Source: Streptomyces sp. SID12488
GTDB lineage: Bacteria > Actinomycetota > Actinomycetes > Streptomycetales > Streptomycetaceae
NCBI RefSeq assembly: GCF_010548275.1
Contig: NZ_JAAGLT010000042.1
Coordinates: 1-64,000 of the forward strand
Length of the DNA: 64,000 nt
Direction of reading: 5' to 3'
The notes under the pieces are model-generated. The model searched no databases and was not told where the DNA came from. It saw only the letters and a program-made list of their open reading frames with translations. A program made the translations under genes and the position numbers. Shown here one piece after another: positions 8,840 to 21,700 of this stretch (its first letter is position 1; every line of letters begins with the position of its first letter).

Positions 8840-9727
8840 TCAGCTTCCGTTCCGGTCCGTCCCGGTCTCTGTCTGCGTCTCCGTCGCGGTCCCCGCCTCC
8901 GGGCCGCCGGGCGCTGTCCGAGTCGCCGTCCACTGATCGTCCGTCAGGAAGTCGGGCCGGTCCTCGAGCGTCGCGATGTCCGGCAGATCCGTGACGGCGT
9001 CCGGCCGGGCGGCGGACCGGCCGGGCTCGGGGAACTCGTCCCCGCCCTCCGCCTCGTACCGTTCCAGGTCGGCCTTGCTCTCCCGCAGCGCGCTCACCGT
9101 GACGAGTTGCCCCACCGGGGCGGAGGAGCTGAGGAACAGCACCTCTCGTCCCTCCGGGAGCCGTTCCAGCAGGGCGGGCACCGACATCACCTCGTGCGGG
9201 GGCAGGCGGTCCGCGTCCAGTTGGGGGGAGGTGGAGAAGACGGGCACGGCCTCGGTGCCGTCCTGGGCGTCGGTCACCGCCAGGTCGCCGTGTTCGTCGA
9301 CGCAGACGGCCACTTCGGCGTCGGCGAGCATCAGGGCGAAGAGTTCCTCGGAGGCGTAGCCGGTGGCGACCAGTTGGAGCGCGGCGTCCACGGGGCTGAC
9401 CGGCGGGGCCCAGCCGTACGAGTCCGGGGAGGGGCGGTAGTCGGGGTTCTCCTCCCACTCGACGATCTCGCCGTTCGCGTCGCTGCGCCAGCGGCCGAGG
9501 CTCGCCCAGGGCGGCGGGGGTTCGTCCTCGTCGCCGTTCCAGTGGCGGTCGATGACGGAGAGCCAGTGGTCGGGGGCCACCTTCGCCGCCTTGACGTAGT
9601 CCTCGGGCGGCTCCCGGAAGCCCTCCTGGCCCTTGAGTACCGAGGTGGGGCCGCCCTGGGGCCCGGTGGGGTCCGCCTCCGCGGGGTTCTGCGGCTCGTC
9701 GGCCGGGGGGCCGGAAGGACTCGTCAT
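8840..9727 (-). CDS. T7SS-associated protein (paralogue 1)
   Basis: 295 aa, acidic, Pro-rich at both ends, with no membrane segment. The central part contains APDHWLSVID and GRWRSDANGEIVEWEENPDY, motifs it shares with the protein at 60685-61299 in the same order, so the two are paralogues. It is followed by a part resembling SseB/enhanced-serine-sensitivity domains (VPVFSTSPQL, PEGREVLFLSSSAP). Proteins of this kind are found only beside Streptomyces T7SS genes in my knowledge, with unknown role; a chaperone or adaptor for the neighbouring effector is plausible. I chose ATG 9727 because GGAG lies upstream. A GTG at 9766 would overlap the giant gene stop (GTGA) and suggests coupling. Confidence 0.75.
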   Translation of the reverse strand: MTSPSGPPADEPQNPAEADPTGPQGGPTSVLKGQEGFREPPEDYVKAAKVAPDHWLSVIDRHWNGDEDEPPPPWASLGRWRSDANGEIVEWEENPDYRPSPDSYGWAPPVSPVDAALQLVATGYASEELFALMLADAEVAVCVDEHGDLAVTDAQDGTEAVPVFSTSPQLDADRLPPHEVMSVPALLERLPEGREVLFLSSSAPVGQLVTVSALRESKADLERYEAEGGDEFPEPGRSAARPDAVTDLPDIATLEDRPDFLTDDQWTATRTAPGGPEAGTATETQTETGTDRNGS

Positions 9728-9762
9728 GGGATCAGACTCCATCGATGTGCGGGGGGGGCGGG

Positions 9763-12700
9763 TCACGTGCGGTGTGTGTCGACGGTGACGGTCTCACCGT
9801 CGGCGTGTTGTGCACGGTCGTTCAGTATTCGGTGCAGCTTCTCGGCCAGGGAGCCGCCGGGCTCCAGGTGCCGCGTGCGGAGCCGTTCGTCGGCCAGGCG
9901 CTCCAGCAGTTCGGTGTCGGGTACGACGTCGGGTACGACGTCGGGCCCCAGTGCCGTCAGGACATCCCGCAGGTCCTCCAGGGTGTCACGGTGGACGGCG
10001 AGCCACGCCGCCGCTTCCGGGTCGGCCGGCCCGTCCGGGGTGCCGGGCGGCCGGCGCCGTACGGACGGCGGTGCGAAGGCGACGGCCTCCAGCACCCGGA
10101 TCAGCCCGGCCACGCCCGGGCCGGTGGTGCCACCGGGGCCGTGCGGGAGGCCGGCGAGGTAGCTGTCGCCGTCCCGTACGAGGAGGGCGGGCGGTGTCTC
10201 CGCCGCCGTGTCGTCGTCCGGGGTGGGGCCGTGGAACGTCACCTGCCCGTCCGGACCCACCACGGCCAGTTCGACGCCGAGCATACGGGGGACCGTCGCC
10301 AGCACCGCGTCCGTGAGCGCTTCCGCGCCGTTCGCCCCTCCGTACGAGGAGTCCCGCAGCAGCAGCCGGAAACGCTGGGCCGGGCTAAGGGCGACGCCCG
10401 ACGCCGGAAGTCGGTCGCCGAGGAGGACCGCCTCCACCGAGCGCTGGGAGGCCTTGAGCTCCGCTCCGATCCCGTCCAGCAGTTCCAGCGGGATCATCCG
10501 GCCCCCGTCCAGCGGGAGCGTCGGCGCCTGCGCGAGGTCGGCGTCGGTGACGTTCCGTTCCAGCCAGGCACGGAAGGGGAGCCCCGCGAGGTCGGTGTCG
10601 GTGCCGGTGTGCGTGCCGGTGCCGGTGTCCGGTAGCACGTCCGTCAGTGCGGCGGGGGCCGCGTACCGGAGGGCCAGCAGCAGGGTTTCGACCGTCCCGC
10701 CACCCGGTGCGGGCGGCCGCGGCGCGTGCAGCGCGAACGCCGTGCCGTGGAGTTCGGCGGCGTACGGTCCGGTGCGCCGGTAGTCACCGGGCGTGTAAAC
10801 GGACTCGGCTCCCAAAAGGGTCTCGGCCGGGGCGCCGGAGGGCGCGCCCTCGGCGTTCTCCACCGACGAGGACCCCGCCGACGAGGACCGGGCCAGCGGA
10901 TTCCGTGGCCGGCGGTGGGCCTCGGTCCATCCGCCGAAGGCCCCGGTGGCCAGATCCGGCAGGGTGACGATGCCGAGCGGACCGGACGGCGTGGCGGTGG
11001 TCAGCGTCATGGGGCCGCGGTAGCTGACAGCGGGCCGCCCGGTGCGCTGGGAGAACTGCTCCGTCAGCCGTGGGTCCAGGGCTCCGGGGCCGGTGGTCAG
11101 GAAGAGCACCGGATGCTCCAGGGGGATGGCCGCCAGCCCCGGGGCGAGGTCCATGAGGGCCAGAAACTCGCGGTCGGAGACCGTGCGGCGAGGCTGCCCG
11201 GGCAGGTGCAGCACCAGGTTTCCGGCCTTGTCCACCTCGATCAGGGTGAGCACCGGCGCGGGCTTCCCCCCGGCCGCCCAGACCGGCCGGACCGGCTGGG
11301 GGGCGGCCCCGCCGGACGGGTGCCCCTGGCGCACCAGGCTCCAGTCGACGCCCTCGGGCGCGGGAGTGCCGCTCCAGTTGACGCCCTGGACCTCCGGTCC
11401 CCGCGTCAGCAGGGCGCCCGGTCCGAAGGCACCGCTCTCCTTGAGGTGGAGGGCGGCCAGCACGTCGTCGTCGGAGGCGTCCAGGCCTGCCGCCGTCGCC
11501 TTCGCCGTCAGCGCCCACAGGCGCTGCTGCCCGGTCCGGTTCCAGGGGTCGGCGAAGCCCATACGGAGGACCGTGCGGCCCAGCACCTCAAGATCCTCCG
11601 GTGTCCCGCCGAACAGCGTCCCGGCCGAGCGGGCCATCGCCCACACGGTGGAGGCCACCTGCCGGGGCGTCACAGCCGTGCCGGCGGACAGGTCCTGGAC
11701 GTAGCGCGTCGCGGCTTCGCCCTGGTCGGTGTAGGCGCCGAGGGCGGCCAGCAGGGCGGGCGACGGCAGCTCCGCCCGGAGCATGGCACCGGGCCGGGCC
11801 GCGACCCGGTCCCGGGCGTGGTCGAGCAGGGCCAGATACCCGGCCTCGTCCGGGGCCCGGCCACTGTGCTGCTCGGTGAGGAAGTCCAGCATGTCCGCCC
11901 TGAACGGCGTGAGCCCGCCCAGGACGGAGTCGTTGGCCCGCATCCGCTCCAGTGCGCCGATACCCTCCAGCACCCGTTGGTACCTGCCGCCGGGCACACC
12001 CCGGTCGTCCTCGATCCCGTTGCCGAAGGCGGTCCGCAGCGCCCGCACCAGGCGGAGCGTGGTCGCCCGCACCTCCGCCGGCTCGGCGTCGGGGACCGTG
12101 TCCAGACCCGCGTCCCGCGCCAGCTCGTCCAGTTCGTGGTCGAGCGGCTCGGGGCGGTACGTGACCCTGCGGGCCTGCTCGCCGCCGACCGCGTCGAAGA
12201 CCTTGCGCCGATCGGCCGCGGCACCGGTCGGCCTGGTGGCCGCCGACGTCTCCCGCCTGCTCTCGTTGGCGGTGTACTGCCCGAGCGGGACGTCCTCCAG
12301 CGGATCGTCGACCCGGGGCGCGGGGAGGTGGTACGGGTGCGCCTCCTGCGTCGGGTCGCCGTCCGACGCGCTCCAGCAGACCTCCAGGTGCAGCCGGTGG
12401 CCGACCGGCAGCTCCCGTACCTCGCGCAGCCCGGCGACGTACCGCGCGGCGTCCCGCTTGCCCAGCCACACCGTCCCGCCGTCACGCAGCGACAGCCCCA
12501 GCCGGCCCGGCTCCCCGTGTGCGGCGTAGACGTAGGCCGCCGGGTCGGGGGTGACCGTCTCGGACCGCTCCTCCTGAAGGCCCCCGCCGGCGGGGGCGTA
12601 GTGCACGAGGCGCCGCAGGTGACGGAACCCGCGAAGCCACTCCTCCCGCTTCCGCAGGTGGTCCTGGACGGACACGGCCAGCCGGCCGAACCGCTCGTGG

Positions 12701-15700
12701 CCGGTGTCGACCAGAGGGCGGCTGTACACGTCGCTGTCGCGGAACGTCGTCCCGTCCAGTGCCGTCCACGCGCGGTCCTCCGGCGGCACGGTCGTGGCGG
12801 GCGGGTCGAACGGCACCCAGCCGCCGTACGGCCGGTCGGCGTCACCGTCGACGACGACCGGACGGTGGCCGCCGGCGGCGGTGTCGGCGTCCAGCCGCGC
12901 CTCGCCGCTCGGCCCCCACACCTTGCGGCCGAGCCGGGTCGCCGCCGCGCGCAGCATGTCCAGCTGCTGGTCCCCCGCTTCCGGCAGGACCAGCACCACC
13001 TCCACGTGCGCGGGCAGTCCGGCCAGCACCGGGTCGGCGGCCAGCGCGTCGGCCAGCCCCTCCGCGTCCAGCACCCGGCCGTCGGGCAGGTGCACCCGCC
13101 CGTTGCCGCCCTCGGCCCAGATGACGTACGAGTCGTCCGGCCACGGCGCGTTCGTCTCCGACACGGTCACCGGCGGCCGGCCGGACCGGGTCTCGACGAC
13201 CCGCACCGTCCCGGGCAGCACCCAGGCGGCGGGCTGCCCCGTCAGGTTGCGGCCCTGCGGCCCGCCGGAGGGTCCCGTCAGCAGGGTCCGCGGCGCCAGC
13301 ACGGGATCGTTCGGGCCGGTGAAGGCGCCCGACACGGCGACGGGCACGGGGGCGTTCACCGGTGGTGCCGACGGCGCGGAGGGCGCTGGAGGCTCCGCGA
13401 AGAACTCCGACCGCGTGGTGGGGGCGGTCGGCTGCCGCCTCGCGGCGGTGCCCGCCCGCAGGACGTCCGCCTCCGGACCGGTCGCCTCAAGCGGGGACGT
13501 CACCGGCGGAGACGTCACCGGCGGGGACGTCACCGGACCCGCGTCCGTGGCGTCGCTGGCGCGGGCGGGCTTCGCGAGGCCGTCGTCGAAGTCCCCGTAC
13601 GCGTCGAACCCGTACGCGTCGACGCCGTGCCCGTCCGTCGCGGTGCCCGCCTGCTCCTGCCGCACGGTCGCCGCGTCGAACACCGGGACGACGCGCGCCG
13701 AGGCCGGCGGCCGGGTGGGCAGCTGCGGCGCCTTCCGGGTGGCGTGGATCCACTCGCCCGGGGCCCGGGTGGCCGGGTCCAAACCGGCGACGATGGTGAG
13801 CGGGGCCGATGGGTCGGTGGCGGTCAGCGTGAGGGGCGCGCTGTAGCCGTAGGCGGGTCGGCCGCTCTGCTGGGCGAACCGCCGCACCAGCTCCGGCCGC
13901 AGCGCCCCGGGGCCGGAGCTCAGGAAGAGGAGCGGCTGTTCGAGGTTGGCTGTCTGCATGCCCGGTTCCAGGCGCAGCAGGGCCAGGTACTCGTCGTCGG
14001 ACACCTCGATCGGCGGCCCGCCGGGCAGGTGCAGGACCACGTTCCCGGCCTCGTTCACGTGGACGACGTTCAGCAGGGGCAGCGGCTTCCCCGGTCCGGC
14101 CCACTCCGGCACGACCTTCTCGGTGGTGGTCCCGTCCGGCCCCTGGAACACCCGGTCCACGGTGTGCCAGTCGATCCCCTCGGGCGCGGGCGTGCCGCTC
14201 CAGTTGGCGCCCTGGATCTGCTGCCCCCGCTTCATCAGGTTGACCTTGACGAAGGCGAACGCCTTCAGGTGGTACGCGGCGAGCCGGTCGCGGTCGGTGA
14301 CGTCCACGCCCTCGGCGAGGGCCTTGGCGGTCAGGCCCCAGATCCGCTTCTGCCGCGACAGGTCCCAGGGGTCCGTGCCGACCATGTGGAGTACGGCGCG
14401 GCCGTGCGCCTCCCGGTCCGCCGGCGGTATCTCGTTGAAGAGCAGCTTCGCGGCCCGGACCATCGCCCACATGGTGGACGCCACCTGCCGCGGGCTCGGT
14501 GCCACCCCGGGGGGCAGCCCCTGGACGCTGCGCAGGATGGCCTCGCCCGACGTGGCGAGCTCGTTGAGCGTCGCCACCAGCGCGGGTGCCGGCACCTCGG
14601 TGGTGAGCTGTGCGCCGGGGTCGGCGGCGACCCGGGCCCGGGCGAAGTCGAGGAGGGCCTCGTAGGCGGCGGTGTCGGGGGTGTCGGCGGTCCCCCCGCT
14701 GTGCTGCTTCGCGTAGAAGGCCACCATGTCCTGGCGCAGCGGGGTGACCCCGCTGAGCGCCGGGTCGTTGGCCCGCAGCGTCTCCAGCGCGCCGATGCCC
14801 TCGACCAGCCGCTCGTACCGGCCGCCCGGCACACCGCGGTCGTTCTCGACGGTGTTGCCGAAGACGTGCCGCAGCCCGCGCACCAGCCGCAGCGTGGTGG
14901 CGCGTGTCTGCGGCGGCACGTCACCCGGCCTCTGATGCAGGGCCATGGCTCGGGCCAGTGCGTCCAGCTCGGGCTCCAGCGGCTCGGGCAGGAACGTGAC
15001 ACGGCGCCCCCGCTCACCGTCGGCCGAGGCGGTCAGCACATGAGCGCCCCTCATGACACCGGTCGACCGGGTGGACGCCTTGGTCTCCCGCCTGCTCTCG
15101 TTGGCGGCGAGCTGACCGAACGGGACCTCGTCCCAAGGGTCGTCGACGTGCGCCACGGGCCGGTTCGAGCCGCGGTGCCGACGCGGGTCGCCGTCCGAGG
15201 CGCTCCAGCAGACCTCCAGGCCCAGTCGGTGCCCCGGCGGCAGCTGGCGCACCTCCCGCAGCCCGGCGACGTACCGCGCGGCGTTCTCCTTGCCCAGCCG
15301 CACCTTCCGGCCGTCACGGAGGACGAGCACCATCAGGCCCGCACTTCCGTGTGCGGTGAAGGTGTAGACCGCCGGATCAGGGGTCACCTCCTCGACCGCG
15401 ATGTCCTGACGCCCGGCGCCGGCCGGGATCTCGTGCACGAGCCGCCGCATGTCGAGGTAGGTCTTGAACCACCTCTCGTACTTCCGCAGGCCCTCGCCGT
15501 CCACCACCGAGATCCGGCCGAACCGCTCGTGGTCCTCGGAGACCAGGGGCCGGGTGTCCACGTCGCTGTCCCGGAACGTGGTGCCGTCCAGCGCCGTCCA
15601 CTCCCGGTCCACGAAGGGCAGCGTCGTGGGCAGCGGATCGTAGGGCGCCCAGAGGCCGACCGCCTTCTTCGCGTCGCCGTCGACCAGCACCGGGAGGTGC

Positions 15701-18700
15701 CCGTTCCCCGACGGGTCGGCCACCAGCCGTCCGTCACCGCTGGGACCCACCACCTGACGGCCCAGCCGGTTCGCCAGCAGCTGGAGATCCAGGGACCGTT
15801 CCGCGAACGGCACGGCCAGCAGCACCGGCACGTGCTGCGGCAGCCGCGCCAGCTCCGGGTCGGCGGCCAGCACCTCGGCCAGCACCTCGGTGTCCAGCAC
15901 CCGGCCGTCGGGGGACCGGCCGTCCCGGACCAGCACCCCGCCGGGGGCGCCGTCCGCCGCGACGACGTACGTCTCGTCCGGCCACGGCGCGTCCTCCTCG
16001 GACACGATCCTCGCCGGCACGTCCGGCCGGCTCTCCAGCACACCGACCCGGTCGGGCCGTACCCGCTCGACCGGCTTGCCCGTCCAGTTCCGGCCCTGCC
16101 CGGCAGCCGACGGACCCGGCATCAGGGTCCGCGCCGACAGCAGCGGGTCGGTTCCGTCCGGGTCCGTCCGCTGTACGGCGGCCGGGTCCGCGGGGTCGGG
16201 CGAGTCCGCGGGGCCGGGCGCCCGCACGATGCCGGTGGGGCCCGAGGGATCCGCGGGCGGCGACTGCCGGGTGGCCATGGTCCAGTGGCCCGGGGCCCGG
16301 GTGGCCGGGTCCAGGCCGACGAGGATGGTGAGCGGGGCCGCCGGATCGGCGGCGGTCAGCGTCATGGGCGCGCTGTAGCCGTGGGCGGGCCGGCCGGTGC
16401 GCTCGGCGAATCGCTGCACCAGCTCCGGCCGCAGGGACCCGGGACCGGAGGTCAGGAACAGGACGGGAGTAGCCAAGGGCGTGGTCCGCAGCGCCGGGTC
16501 GCGGTCCAGCAGTGCCAGGAACTCGTCCTCGGAGACCGGGAGCGGGTCATGGCCGGGCAGGTGGAGCACGATGGTCCCGTCCCGGTCCACGTTGACCAGG
16601 TTCAGGAAGGGCTCGGGCTTGCCCTTTTCGGCCCACTCCGGCACGACCGTCTCGGTGGTGGTCCCGCCCGGCCCGTTCGTCATCCGGCGCACGCTGCGCC
16701 AGTCGACCCCCTCCGGCGCGGGTGTGTCGCTCCAGTAGACGCCTTGGACGTTCTGCCCCTGCCAGAGCAGACCGGCCGGGCCGAACGCGCCGGTCTGCTC
16801 CAGGTGGTAGGCGGCGAGCAGGTCGCGGTCGGTGACGTCCAGTCCCTCGGCGAGGGCCTTGGCGGTGAGGGACCAGAGCTGCCGCTGCTTCGGCAGGTCC
16901 CACGGGTCCGTGTCGGGCAGATGGAGCACACCGCGGCCGTGCGCCTCCCGGTCCGCCGGGGGCAACTCGTTGAACAGCAGCTTCGCCGCCCGGACCATCG
17001 CCCACATGGTGGACGCCACCTGCCCCGGGCTCGGCGCCGCCCCGGGGGCCAGCCCCTGCACCGCACGCAGGATCGCCCCGCCCGACGTGGCGAGCCCGTT
17101 GAGGGTCACCGTCAGGGCGGGCGCCGGCACCTCGGTGCTGAGCTCCGCGTCGGGGTCCTCGGCGATCCGCTCCCGGGCGAAGTCGAGGAGGGCCTCGTGG
17201 GCGGCGGCGGTGTCGGCGGTCCCCCCGCTGTGCTGCTGGGCGTAGAAGGACACCATGTCCTTGCGGAGCGGGGTGACCCCGCTGAGCGCCGGATCGTTGG
17301 CCCGCAGCGTCTCCAGCGCGCCCATGCCCCGGAGCAGCCGCTCGTACCGCCCGCCCGGCACACCGAGGTCCCGCTCGACGGCGTTGCCGAAGAGGTCCCG
17401 CAGCCCGCGCACCAACCGCAGCGCGGTCGCGCGCGTCTCCGCCGGCACCGGACCCGTACCCTCGTGCAGGCCCGCCTCCCGCGCCAGCCCGTCCAGTTCG
17501 GGTTCCAGCGGCTCGGGCAGGAACGTGACACGGCGCCCCCGCTCACCGCCGCCCGTGGCGGTCAGCACCCGGTAGGTGTACGTCATGCCGGTCTGGCTGG
17601 TCGCCGAAGTGGTCTCCCGCCGGCTCTCGTTGGCGGCGTACTGACCGAACGGGACGTCGGCCCAGGGGTCGTCGACGTGCGGCAGCGGAGCGGCGGCGGG
17701 GTGCTGCCGACGCGGGTCGCCGTCCGACGCGCTGAAGCAGACCGCCAGTTCCAGCCGGTGCCCCGGGGGCAGTTGGCGCACCTCGCGCAGCCCGGCGACG
17801 TACCGCGCGGCGTCCCGCTTGCCCAGCCACACCGTCCGGCCGCCCCGGAGGGCGAGCGTCAGCCGGCCCGGATGCCCGTGGCCGGCGTAGATGTGGACCG
17901 CCGATTCGGGACTGACCTGCTCGGTCTCGGCGTCCACGGTGCCGGAGCCGGCCGGAACCTTGTGCACGAGCCGCCGCATGTCGAGGTACGCCTTGAACGC
18001 CTGCTCGAAGTGGCGCAGCTCCTCGCGGTTCTTGACCGAGATCCGGCCGATGCGCTGCTTGTGCCCGTCGGAGACCAGGGGCCGAGTGTCCACCTCGCTG
18101 TCCCGGAACGTGGTGCCGTCCAGCGCGGTCCACTCCCGGTCCTCGTACGGGAGCGTGGTGTCCTGGGGATCGTAGGGTGCCCAGACTCCGACCGGCTTGT
18201 CGGCCGCGCGGTCGACCAGCACCGGGAGGTGCGCGTTCCCGGACCCGTCACCGGCCAGCCGCCCGTCACCGCTGGGCCCCACCACCCGGCGGCCCAGCCG
18301 GTTCGCCAGCGCCTGGAGGTCCAGGGTCTGCTGCGCGAACGGTACGGCCAGCAGCAGCGGTACGTCCTTCGGTAGCCGCGCCAGCTCCGGGTCGGCGGCC
18401 AGCACCTCGGCCAGCGCCTCGGTGTCCAGCACCCGGCCGTCGGGGGACCGGCCGTCCCGGACCAGCACCCCGCCGGGGGCGCCGTCGGCCGCGACGACGT
18501 ACGTCTCGTCCGGCCACGGCGCGTCCTTCTCCGACACGATCTTGGCCAGCGTGTCCGGCCGCGTCTCGATCACCCGCACCCGGCCGGCCCGCACCTGCTT
18601 GACCGGCTTGCCCGTCCAGTTCCGGCCCTGACCCGCACCGGACGGGCCCGACGGACCCGACTGGCCTGGCGTACCCGGCGCACCCGGCATCAGGGTCCGC

Positions 18701-21700
18701 GCCGACAGCAGCGGGTCGGCGGGGTCTGCGGGGGCGAAGACGTCGGGGTCGGACGAGGCCGTGGGTTGAGTGGCCGAGGCCGCCTGCCGGATGGCCCCGG
18801 TCCACCGGCCCGGGGCGTTGGTGGCCGGATCCAGCAGGGCGAGGATCTTCAGCGGGGCCGCCGGGTCGCCGGCGGTCAGCAGCAGCGGCGCACTGTAGCC
18901 GAAGGCGGGACGGCCGGTGCGCTGCGAGAACCGCTGCACCAGCTCCGGCCGCAGGGCCCCGGGACCGGAGGTCAGGAACAGGACAGGGGTGCCCAGCGGC
19001 GTCGTACGCAGTGCCGGGTCCAGGTCCAGCAGCGCCAGGAACTCGTCCTCCGACACCGGGAACGGGGCGCGGCCGGGCAGGTGCAGCACGATGTTCCCGG
19101 CCCGGTCCACCTGGACCAGGTTCAGCAGCGGCGCGGGCTTCCCCTTGCCGGCCCAGTCCGGCTCGACCTGCTCGGTGCTGGTGGTCCCGCCGGGCCCCTT
19201 CACCATCCGGCGCACGCTGCTCAGGTCGACGCCGGCGGGCGCGGGTGTGCCGCTCCAGTTGACGCCCTGGACGTTCTGCCCCTGCCACAGCAGACCGGCC
19301 GGGCCCAACGCACCGGCCTGCCTGAGGTGGTACGCGGCGAGCACGTTGCCGTCGGTGACATCCAGCCCCTCGGCGACGGCCGTCGCCGCCAGCGCCCACA
19401 GCGTCTCCTGCTTCGCCCGGTCCCAGGTGTCGCCGTCGGTCAGGTGGAGCACCTTGCGGCCGAACGCCTCCCGGTCCGGCCCCGGCACCTGCCCCAGCCG
19501 CTGCGCGGCACGGGCCGTCGCCCACAGGGCGGACGCGACCTCCTGGGGAGCCGGCGGCGTGTTGCCGGGCAGTACCTTCACGGCGCGCACCACGGCTTCG
19601 CCACTGGTGGCGAACTGTCCGAGCGTCAGCCGCAGGGCGGGTGGGTCGATCGCCTCGCTCAGCCGGGCCCGCGGCTCCGCCGCGATCCGGTCCCGGGCGA
19701 AGGCGAGCAGGGCCAGATGGCCCGCCTCGTCCGGGGCCTTCCCGGTGTACGCCCGGGTCAGGAAGTCCAGCATGTCGAGCCGGAGCGGGGTCCGGTGCCG
19801 CAGCCCGGGGTCGTTGGCCCGCATCTTCTCCAGCGCGCCGATGCCCTTGAGCGCCTGCCGGTACCGGAACGGGTTGTCCTCGAACCTGCTGCCCAGCGCG
19901 GTCCGCAGGGCCCGCACCAGCCGCAGCGTGGTGGCGCGGGTCGACGGCGGCACCGCGCCCGGCCCCTGGTGCAGGTCCATGTCGCGGGCGAGCTTGTCCA
20001 GTTGGGCATCCGACGGGTCCGGACGGAAGGTGATCCGGCGCCCCCGCTCGCCACGGGCGCCGTCCACCACCAGCCGGTCGTCGTCGTTCAGGCCGGTCGA
20101 CCGGGTGGACGCCGACGTCTCCCGTCCGCTCGCGTTGGCCAGCAGGTGACCGAACGGAACGTCCTCCAGCGGATCGTCGACATGCGGTGCGGGAGCGGTG
20201 CTCAGGTGCTCCTGGGTCGGGTCGCCGTCCGAGGCGCTCCAGCACACCTCCGCGTGCAGCCGGTGCTTCGCCGGCAGCTCACGGACTTCGCGGAGCCCGG
20301 CGACATAGCGCGCGGCGTCGTGCTTGCCCAGCAGCACGGTCTTGCCGTTCCTGAGCACGAGCGCGAGCACACCGGGCCTGCCGTGACCCGCGAACACGTA
20401 GATCGCGGGATCCGGTGTCACCGCCTCGGCCGGCCCGTAGTAGTTGTCGCCGCCGGCCGGCACCACGTGTACGAGCCGCCGCATCTCCCGGAAGTTCCGG
20501 AACCGCTGTTCCCGCCGCCGCAGGTTGTCGGTGTCCGCGATCGAGATCCGCCCGTACCGCTCGTGGCCCTTCGTGACCAGGGGCCGGGTGTACACGTCGC
20601 TGTCACGGAACGGGGTGCCGTCCAGCGCCGTCCAGGTACGGTCCTCGAACGGCGCCGACGTCGTCGGTGCCGGGTCGAACGGCACCCAGAGGCCGTACGG
20701 CAGGGCCGCGTCGGAGTCGACCAGCCCCAGGACGTGCGCGTCGCCCGTCCCGTCGGGGATCAGGCGCCCGTGACCGCTGGGCGCCCACACCTTCCGGCCG
20801 AGCCGGCGGGCCAGCCCGTCCAGGTACTCGGTGCCCATGCCCGGGACGGCCAGCACCAGGGGTACGTCCTTCGGCAGCCGTGCCAGCTCCGGGTCGGCGG
20901 CCAGCACGTCGGCCAGCGCCGCCACGTCCAGCACCCGGCCGTCCGGGGCCTTCACTCCCCCGTCCTCACCCTGGCCCGCCACCACGTACGCCGTGTCCGG
21001 CCACGGTGCGTCCTCCTCCGACACGATCACCGGTGCCACGTCCGGCCGGGTCTCGTACAGCCGCACCCGGTCGGGCAGCACCCGGCGCACCGGCTTGCCC
21101 GTCCAGTTCCGGCCCTGCGGCACGCCCGACGGGCCCGCCAGCAGGGTCCCCGCCGACAGCAGCGGGTCCACGGGATCGGACGGGGCCAGGATAGTGATGG
21201 ACTCCGAGGGCCCCGCGGAGGGCATCGTCGGCTGCCGGGTGGTCCGGGTCCAGGTGCCCGGGGCCCCGGTGGCCGGGTCCGGCTGGGCGACGATGGCGAG
21301 CGGGGCCGCCGGATCGGCGGCGGTCAGCGTCATGGGCGCGCTGTAGCCGTGGGCGGGCCGGCCGGTGCGCTGGGAGAACCGCTGCACCAGCTCCGGCCGC
21401 AGGGATCCGGGGCCGGAGGTCAGGAACAGGACGGGGGTGCCCAGGGGCGTGGTGCGCAGGGCCGGGTCCAGGTCCAGCAGGGCCAGGAACTCGTTGTCGG
21501 ACACCACGAGCGGGGCGCGGCCGGGCAGGTGCAGCACGATGTTCCCGGCCCGGTCCACGTTGACCAGGTTCAGGATGGGCTGGGGCTTGCCCTTCTCGGC
21601 CCACTCCGGCACGTCCTGCTCGGTGGTGGTGGTCCCGTGCGGCGCCTGGGCCGTCCGGAGCACGCTGCGCCAGTCGACGCCGTGGGGCGCAGGTGTGTCG

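Noticed and set aside
10726..18375. 2549-codon plus-strand open frame
   Set aside because: Antisense to the giant gene; residues are Arg/Gly/His/Val-rich noise without domains, and it mirrors the tandem modules.
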